DNA of 64,000 bases from Ahaetulla prasina. Its lineage: Eukaryota; Chordata; Lepidosauria; Squamata; Colubridae. The notes beneath the pieces are model-generated. The model was not told the origin of the DNA. It searched no databases and worked only from the letters and a program-made list of their open reading frames with translations. Location of the stretch: assembly GCF_028640845.1 (NCBI RefSeq), contig NC_080546.1, forward strand, positions 34,293,520 through 34,357,519, read 5' to 3'. The stretch's first letter is position 1; each line of letters begins with the position of its first letter. Made by a program: the position numbers and the translations under genes. Below are positions 58,447 to 64,000 of this stretch, piece after piece.

Positions 58447-60030
58447 GGCTGCTGCTGAGGCGGCGGCAGGGTTAGACCAAAATACTTCAGCCTATGTAAT
58501 CCTTCTCCGAGAGGCTGCAAGAGGAGCACGCCCGCCTTCTCCTTCCAGACCAGTACCGGTCCCTACAGCGCCTCACCCGGGCAAAGGCGACAGCCGCCGA
58601 GGACTATCCCAAGCCCTCTAAAAGAAATGCGGGAGAACCGGAGGGCTTCGGTGCCGCCGACGAGCAAAGCCACAGGAAGGAGACTGGCGGGGAAGAAGTT
58701 GGTCATTGAGAAATCCGCCACCAGCTCCAGGCACCCTTGGACCGCCTCGGGTGCTCCGCTGGAAGTCGAGACAGAAGCTGGGCTGCTCTGAAAAAGCTCT
58801 CCAGACCACTCTCCCCCCACGGACTGGCTGGAAGAGGGGACTAAGGCTGGCCCGCATCTGCATTCCCTCCCTCGGTCCCGCCTCCTTCCCAGGCTGTGTC
58901 TCCACTCTCGGCCTTCCCGCCTCCGGTTTTTCCAAGTTTTTCCAATCCGACGCCGAGCTTTCCTCGCTCGGCTCCTCCCTTCAGCCGTTCGGGTCTTGCC
59001 GCTCTCACGCTCCTCGGGGTGACGGAGGAGTCTCCCTTGGGCCTGGAACAGGGCGTCAGCTTCAGTCCGCGGTTCTCCCAACTGCCAGGCTGGGACGGTT
59101 TAGATTATTTAGAATAAGCCGCAGGAAAACAAAACGGCGACGTTCTCGTCGGTCATTCACACAAATCCGTTCATTATGCAGACGAAACAATAAAAGGGAT
59201 AGCGGTCGTGGGGCTGCAATTCTTGGTGTCTGTCCATTAAATTAGGAATTGGGAATAAATGAATTTAAAACTTCACTTTACCTTTCCCCCCCCCTCCCCG
59301 TTACACTGAACAAAAGCAGCTTTCCGAATCTTGATCTTTCAAGCAACTGGTGGTAGCCCCACAATTTTAATTCATCCTGGAAGATACACCCTAAAACTCT
59401 GGAGTAAGTCCCTTGCATTCAGGGCGTGAGGCGCCTATGGGTGCGAATCTACCGAGAAATAAGCCTTAAACTTAAATACAGCTACGGATCGACGCACGTA
59501 AGAACCGCACTGCGAGTGAGCGAGAGAGGCACTAAGACCTCAACATTCTTTTACTAAGCACGGCGGGGAGGACGGTGATGACGGCAGGCGCCGGGAGGCC
59601 ACGCAGCATATGGCGCCGCCCTTTCCCCGGCCTCAGAGAGGCCTTCGCCGCCGCCTCGTTCAAAACGGGCGGCCTTTGTGAGCTCCGTTTTCCTCAACCG
59701 CAACGCGCACGGAGGGGGGAGAAATCGAGGTGGGTTACGTGAGAACGTGAGTGTTGGTGGTTGCGCCCTGATTCCCCCTCTTCCCTGGGCTGCTTCTCTG
59801 GCCAGAAGCTGTGGTGTCCGAGGAAGCGCGGGTGAATCGGAAACGTTACTCTGTTTGGATGCATGGATGCCATAAACGCGTGTATACATAACACGAGAAA
59901 AGGTCTTCCGCACGGCGTGGGTTTTGGTTCTTTTTTTGTGAGAAGCTCTTGGCCCTCTTCCTTTTAAACTAAAGGTTAAGTAAGGTTCCGGGTCCTTCGT
60001 TTTTGCAATGGGGCGGGAGGACGATTTGCG
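58050..60030. promoter_or_regulatory. CpG-rich bidirectional promoter between ARHGAP10 and PRMT9
   Basis: This is one of two GC- and CpG-rich stretches in an otherwise AT-rich window, dense in GGCGG, CGCC and GCGC motifs. It covers ARHGAP10 exon 1 and faces PRMT9. No clear TATA box sits next to the ARHGAP10 start, as usual for island promoters. Long open frames inside it on both strands (for example 58563-59081) reflect GC content and have no recognisable protein. A candidate PRMT9 exon 1 donor is AAC|gtgagt at 59747, unproven. Confidence 0.8.
58293..58446 (-). CDS. ARHGAP10: ARHGAP10 exon 1 (coding part), residues 1-51
   Basis: The start ATG at 58446-58444 lies in GCAGCAGCCATGG, a strong Kozak context. 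The exon begins the BAR domain ([20 protein letters not shown], then the [15 protein letters not shown] helix) and ends after one base of codon 52 at an AAGA|gtgagt donor. The reading frame continues open past the donor, so the exon end rests on the donor and on continuity with exon 2. The upstream 5'UTR is in the CpG-rich block. Confidence 0.96.
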
Positions 60031-60653
60031 TGCGAGGGCCTTTGGTCTAAAACTAGCATTTCTGAATTAATAAATTGATAGATTTACCCAAGGATAATTA
60101 CTGCTCTCGAGGGAAATTGAAAATGCCAGGCGCAAAGGTGGTTGTCTTGTTAAACTCACAAACACAAACTTTATATGTTATTATTGCACTGCTATTTATA
60201 TTATATTATAAAGGTTTATATTATGTCTTCCGTACAGGGGATTCGATAGATAGCAATATTCCCAACCCTTTTTCTCTCAGGATTCCTTTTCGCTTTTAAA
60301 AACAATGTAGGACACCGAAAGAGCAGCTTTTGTTTTGTTGTTTGGGTTCCAACATAATTGAAATTTTGGGTTCCAACATAATTGAAATATTCCAACATAA
60401 TTGAAATTTAAGGTATTGATGTTAACCTTTAAAGTTTTAAACCTTAGAAAGTTTGGGACCACTTTTCATGTAATTCCATCAAATTGTTATTACCTATAGA
60501 ACATGTCTTGCTTATTTATCTTATTTATTATTTATCTAGTAAGGGCAGATTAGTTACTGGTGGGAAAAAATACAATTTGTTGTGTCTTCCTGTGGATCTA
60601 CTCTGGTCCTTAAGTATGTCTTCAAAGCCATGTTTCAGTTTATCTTTAGTACA
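60031..60653 (+). other. PRMT9 upstream or intron 1, no recognised repeat
   Basis: Contains three direct copies of TCCAACATAATTGAAAT at about 60346, 60369 and 60390, a 20-23 bp local repeat. Confidence 0.6.
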
Positions 60654-60907
60654 GGTAATCTTTGACTTACAACCACAATTGAGCCCAAAATTTATGTTAA
60701 GTGAGACATATTGGAGTGGTGACCCTTTGAGAGCTGTATGCAATAACATTGCATTTTAACGTATGCCGATTAATGTACATGCAAAGTGACAATAAAGTTA
60801 TTCTAAGTCTAAATCTGTTAAGTGAGTTTTGCTTAACCTTTTCTTGACTTTCTTGATTCACTGCAGTTAAGATAGTAGCATGGTTGTTAAGTGAATCTGG
60901 CTTCCCC
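60654..60907. mobile_element. M1 MITE interrupted by a LINE tail
   Basis: CAGGTAATCTTTGACTTACA to about 60712 and GTTAAGTGAGTTTTGCTTAA from about 60817 are consecutive parts of the M1 element. Bases between them are a LINE 3' end. The right part of the element is missing. Confidence 0.7.
60722..60812 (+). mobile_element. LINE 3' end inserted in the MITE
   Basis: AGAGCTGTATGCAATAACAT and GTGACAATAAAGTTATTCTA form a CR1-type 3' terminus, with TTCTA at its end. Confidence 0.65.
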
Positions 60908-61790
60908 CTCCCTATGAGAGCGCACTGGTCGTTGGGAGGCTATTGGTGGTAGTAGGCGGTCCCGTAAATAGCCCGATCCAATGCCATGGAGCGCTTTAAA
61001 GGTGGTAACCAACACCTTGAATTGCACCTGGAAGACCATCCGTAGCCAGTGCAGCCTACGCAGGAGAGGTGTTATATGGGAGCCACGTGTCGCTCCCTCT
61101 ATCACCCGCGCGGCTGCATTCTGAACCAGTTGGAGCCTCCGGGTGCTCTTCAAGGGGAGCCCCATGTAGAGAGCGTTGCAGTAGTCCAGGCGGGAAGTGA
61201 CGAGGGCATGAGTGACTGTGCATAGGGAATCCCGGTCTAAGTAGGGACGCAACTGGCGCATCAGGCGAACCTGATAAAAAGCTCCTCTGGTGACGGCTGT
61301 TGTATGCTCTTCAAGCGACAGCCGTGCATCCAGAAAAACGCCCAGATTGCGGACCCTCTCTGTGGGGGCCAATGACTCGCCCCCCACAGTCAGCGATGGA
61401 GTCAGCTGATTATACCGGGATGCCGGCATCCACAACCACTCGGTCTTGGACGGGTTGAGTCGGAGCCTGTTTTTCCCCATCCAGACCCACATGGCCTCCA
61501 GACACCGGGACATCACTTCAACGGCTTCGTTGGGTGGTTAGTACAGCTGCGTATCATCAGCGTACAGATGACACCGCACCCCAAAACCACGGATGATCTC
61601 ACTCAGCAGCTTCATATAGATGTTGAACAGGAGAGGTGAGAGGACCGAACCTTGTGGTACCCCACATAAGAGGTGCCTCGCGGTTGACCTCTGCCCCCCT
61701 GCCAACACCGTCTGCGACCGGTCGGAAAGGAAGGAGGAGAACCACCGAAAAACGGTGCCCCCCACTCCTAACCCCTCCATTAGTGATTTC
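60908..61790 (-). mobile_element. L2/CR1-type LINE ORF2 internal fragment, nearly open
   Basis: The minus strand begins MEGLGVGGTVFRWFSSFLSD and continues [20 protein letters not shown] and the catalytic YADDTQLY. One in-frame stop follows at 61540-61538. It continues NRLRLNPSKTEWLWMPASRY, SRLDYCNALYMGLP, VQNAAARVIEG and [20 protein letters not shown]. Both ends of the element are missing. Only the single nonsense codon breaks nearly 300 codons, so it is rather young. Confidence 0.93.
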
Positions 61791-62039
61791 TAATCTGTTC
61801 TTTTAATAGATTTGGTCAAAATGATAGACACCTAATTTGACGCAACTAATTATAGTAGAGTTTGGGACTAATTTGCTTAACATTTTAAGTAGAAAAGTTG
61901 GGCCATTGATTTAAAGCTGCACGCAGATTTTCCAGCAATATCCACAAACAACTTCTTGAGATACTCTGCATATCTTCTCCAACCAGCTAGATATCTCAGT
62001 GTTATTCTTAGCCAGATTCAGTGCCCTCTCAACAGTTGC
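61791..62039 (+). other. PRMT9 intron 1, no recognised feature
   Basis: AT-rich; nothing recognised. Confidence 0.5.
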
Positions 62040-62400
62040 TACTGAAGGAAGATACCCAAAAACATCCCCTTCCATCTGAGAGTGTCCATATGGTGGAAGA
62101 ATAATTGAACTGATGGAACATGTTATTTTGTATTGCCCTTTCTCTGCAGGTGTTGATCCCGAATTATTTCCATTCCCTTTCTAAATATCCTGGTCATTCA
62201 GGTTTATTTTATCTCACTTTTGGATCAGTCTGATATTATTTCCCTGACCAAGTACTGTTTTATAATCTGCAATGTACCCCATAGTATTCACTCTAACATT
62301 TTTTAGATATTTATTTTTCCTTTAAACTTAATTGTGACTCTTGTGTTTTATTTTGCCGGTCGATGACACAATAAAGACTGCTTAGATTTGATAGAAAAGC
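62040..62400 (+). mobile_element. LINE 3' end, plus strand, old
   Basis: T-rich 3'UTR ending GCCGGTCGATGACACAATAA and AGACTGCTTAGATTTGA, a CR1-like terminus. Confidence 0.5.
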
Positions 62401-62461
62401 TCACAATGAAAATATATTGAATATAAATTAAAATTAAAATTCTAGCTACGTGTAAGTTTCA

Positions 62462-63035
62462 TTACAGGTAATACTCACAAACACTCATTCAGTGACCATT
62501 TATAGTTGCCATAGCCTAAATGAGTGATACTTATAACTGGTCCTCAAAGTTCTGGCCATTACACCACACCCACTGTGATATGATTCAGGCACTTGGCAAC
62601 CAACTTGTACTTGTGACAGTTGCAGTGGCCTGAAGTTACATGATTGCTATTTGCAATATTCTGCCCTAGCTTTACATAAGTAAAGTCAAAGTCAGTGAGC
62701 AAATGTAAACTGGGGATGGAGGAGTCAGCGCCAATTCCCTCCTCAGTCTACTCTTCGCTCACATGACACTGCACCTTGCTTCTAACCTTCTTTCCATTCA
62801 TGAACAGACTGCACAGGACTTCCAAGGCCCTCTGCCATCCCCTGGGCACTCCCTAGGCACTCCCTTACCTGGAACTGTTTCCCATTTAACCATCTATGCA
62901 TCTTGGGATTATAGTGGTAACCGTGATTGTCATCACAAAATGATGCTGTCATGTGACATTGCACTTTATAATTTCAGCAATTAACAACAGCAGTCCCAAT
63001 CCCAGTTGCCGTCATAAACCGAGGACTATCTAAAC
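62462..63035. mobile_element. M1 MITE-like element
   Basis: Starts ACAGGTAATACTCACAAACA and ends CATAAACCGAGGACTATCTA. The interior has GGCACTTGGCAACCAACTTG and a unique-looking 62700-62960 segment. Confidence 0.7.
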
Positions 63036-63408
63036 TACAAATCAGTTGTTGGATTATTTTCATTCAATACTGCTAGCCATGCTAAATAAGATAATAAGTA
63101 TCTTTTTTACATAAATCATTTCCTAAAGACAATCGCAGTCTTTAGAAAAAAAAATCAGCTTTCCATTTTGATAAAAAGTTTGACTTATAGAGTGCATTCT
63201 TGCATTTATAAAAACAGGAATTATGCTTTATTTTGAGTCCTCTCCATTCCTATTGTTAGGAACAGAATGAAAGTACTGTTCTAAATAGTACAAATTAACC
63301 TATGGATCCATTTTTTATGAATAACTGCAATGGGGACGAACATAACTTTGATTTTTCAAATGGTAATCAAATAATATAATTTGGTCATAATCATAGAACA
63401 AATGTTAA
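63036..63408 (+). other. PRMT9 intron upstream of the coding exon
   Basis: AT-rich, ending in the pyrimidine tract of the acceptor. Nothing else seen. Confidence 0.6.
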
Positions 63409-63422
63409 TTTTATCTTTGCAG
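63409..63422 (+). other. PRMT9 splice acceptor ahead of the first coding exon
   Basis: ttttatctttgcag is a good pyrimidine tract plus AG, 27 nt before the PRMT9 ATG. It implies an upstream, probably untranslated exon in the CpG-rich block 3.5-4 kb upstream. Confidence 0.7.
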
Positions 63423-63449
63423 GATAAAGTGGAGTTGCTTTTAATTAAA

Positions 63450-63635
63450 ATGCCTAACGCTAAAAGCAAATCTCGGCATAGACACAAAGTTAGTCAAGAA
63501 ACTGGCCGGCGTGAATTAGTCTCCAGATCCTTGCAAAGTGCTCAACATTGTCTGGAGAATCAGGACTTTGGAACTGCATATGCTCACTATCTCTTGGTAT
63601 TAAACATAGCTCCTGAATTTAAAAATGATGTTAAG
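63450..63635 (+). CDS. PRMT9: PRMT9 first coding exon, residues 1-62
   Basis: Protein arginine methyltransferase 9 makes symmetric dimethylarginine on splicing factor SF3B2. Only its N-terminus is here: [35 protein letters not shown], and [12 protein letters not shown], the start of the N-terminal TPR-like region. It ends at GATGTTAAG|gtgaga, phase 0. The ATG at 63450 gives a 62-residue segment, about the length of the mammalian first-exon product as I recall it, with A at -3. A ttttatctttgcag acceptor ends at 63422, so the exon probably spans 63423-63635 and is preceded by an untranslated exon. The frame upstream of the ATG is open, so a longer N-terminus is possible. Methyltransferase exons lie past the window. 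Confidence 0.93.
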
Positions 63636-63732
63636 GTGAGAGATTTTCTGGTCATTTTTCCCCTATCCTAAATAAATATATGAGCCATATGTATACCATA
63701 CTAGCCATTGTGTGTAATTTATTTATTTATTA

Positions 63733-64000
63733 GAATAGAATAGAATAGAATAGAATTTTATTGGCCAAGTGTGATTGGACACACAAGGAATTTGTCTTGG
63801 TGCATATGCTCTCAGTGTTACATAAAAGAAAAGATACGTTCATCAAGGTACAACATTTACAACACAATTGATGGTCAATATATCAATATAAATCATAAGG
63901 ATTGCCAGTAACGTTATAGTCATACAGTCATAAGTGGAAAGAGATTGGTGATGGGAACTATGAAACGATTAATAGTAGTGCAGATTCAGTAAATAGTCTG
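63733..64000 (-). mobile_element. Snake1-type CR1 LINE 3' end, minus strand, cut by window end
   Basis: (TAGAA)n at 63733-63757, then TTTTATTGGCCAAGTGTGAT and ACACACAAGGAATTTGTCTT, the reverse complement of the copies at 3725 and 48252. It lies in PRMT9 about 100 bp after the exon. Confidence 0.93.

Noticed and set aside
58563..59081. 172-aa frame and overlapping frames on both strands near the promoter
   Set aside because: GC-driven open frames in the CpG island and 5'UTR area. No recognisable protein.

Overview
The window is a piece of a squamate reptile genome, most likely a snake. The evidence is intron-split vertebrate genes, several Sauria-type tRNA SINEs, and CR1/L3 LINE 3' ends that run straight into AATAG (TTCTA) microsatellites, an association described for snake genomes. 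No prokaryotic, organellar or CRISPR features are present.

Two protein-coding genes lie head to head. On the minus strand is the 5' two thirds of ARHGAP10 (GRAF2). Fifteen coding exons between 58446 and 502 could be assembled by hand into one open frame of 462 codons plus 2 bases, covering the BAR domain, the PH domain and the start of the RhoGAP domain with its arginine finger. Every inferred junction has GT/AG ends and matching phase. The remaining RhoGAP and SH3 exons lie beyond base 1. On the plus strand the first coding exon of PRMT9 is at 63450-63635. The CpG-rich block at about 58.05-60.03 kb between them is the probable bidirectional promoter. As far as I recall, the same divergent pair exists on human chromosome 4q31.

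Introns make up most of the window and are full of mobile-element debris: L2/CR1 LINE pieces, Snake1-type CR1 3' ends, tRNA SINEs, hAT-like and other short DNA transposons, and a fossil of an unnamed transposon-like protein family at 13.3-13.9 kb.

The most unusual region is 28.7-37.3 kb in ARHGAP10 intron 1. It holds a hairpin MITE; a GC-rich block with a 170-bp tandem repeat; the 5' part of a CR1 LINE (zinc-finger plus esterase ORF1 and the start of ORF2, no 3' end); a 12-copy array of an 80-bp monomer, each with one CACGTG E-box; a 2.24-kb tandem duplication of array plus flanks giving a second 12-copy array; and a repeat carrying an open coiled-coil coding segment that looks captured from a host gene. 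The array lies directly upstream of the LINE's ORF1, so it may be the element's promoter.

The two genes are not known to act in one pathway. ARHGAP10 is a membrane-binding GAP for RHOA/CDC42 and PRMT9 is a protein arginine methyltransferase. What they share here is a promoter region.
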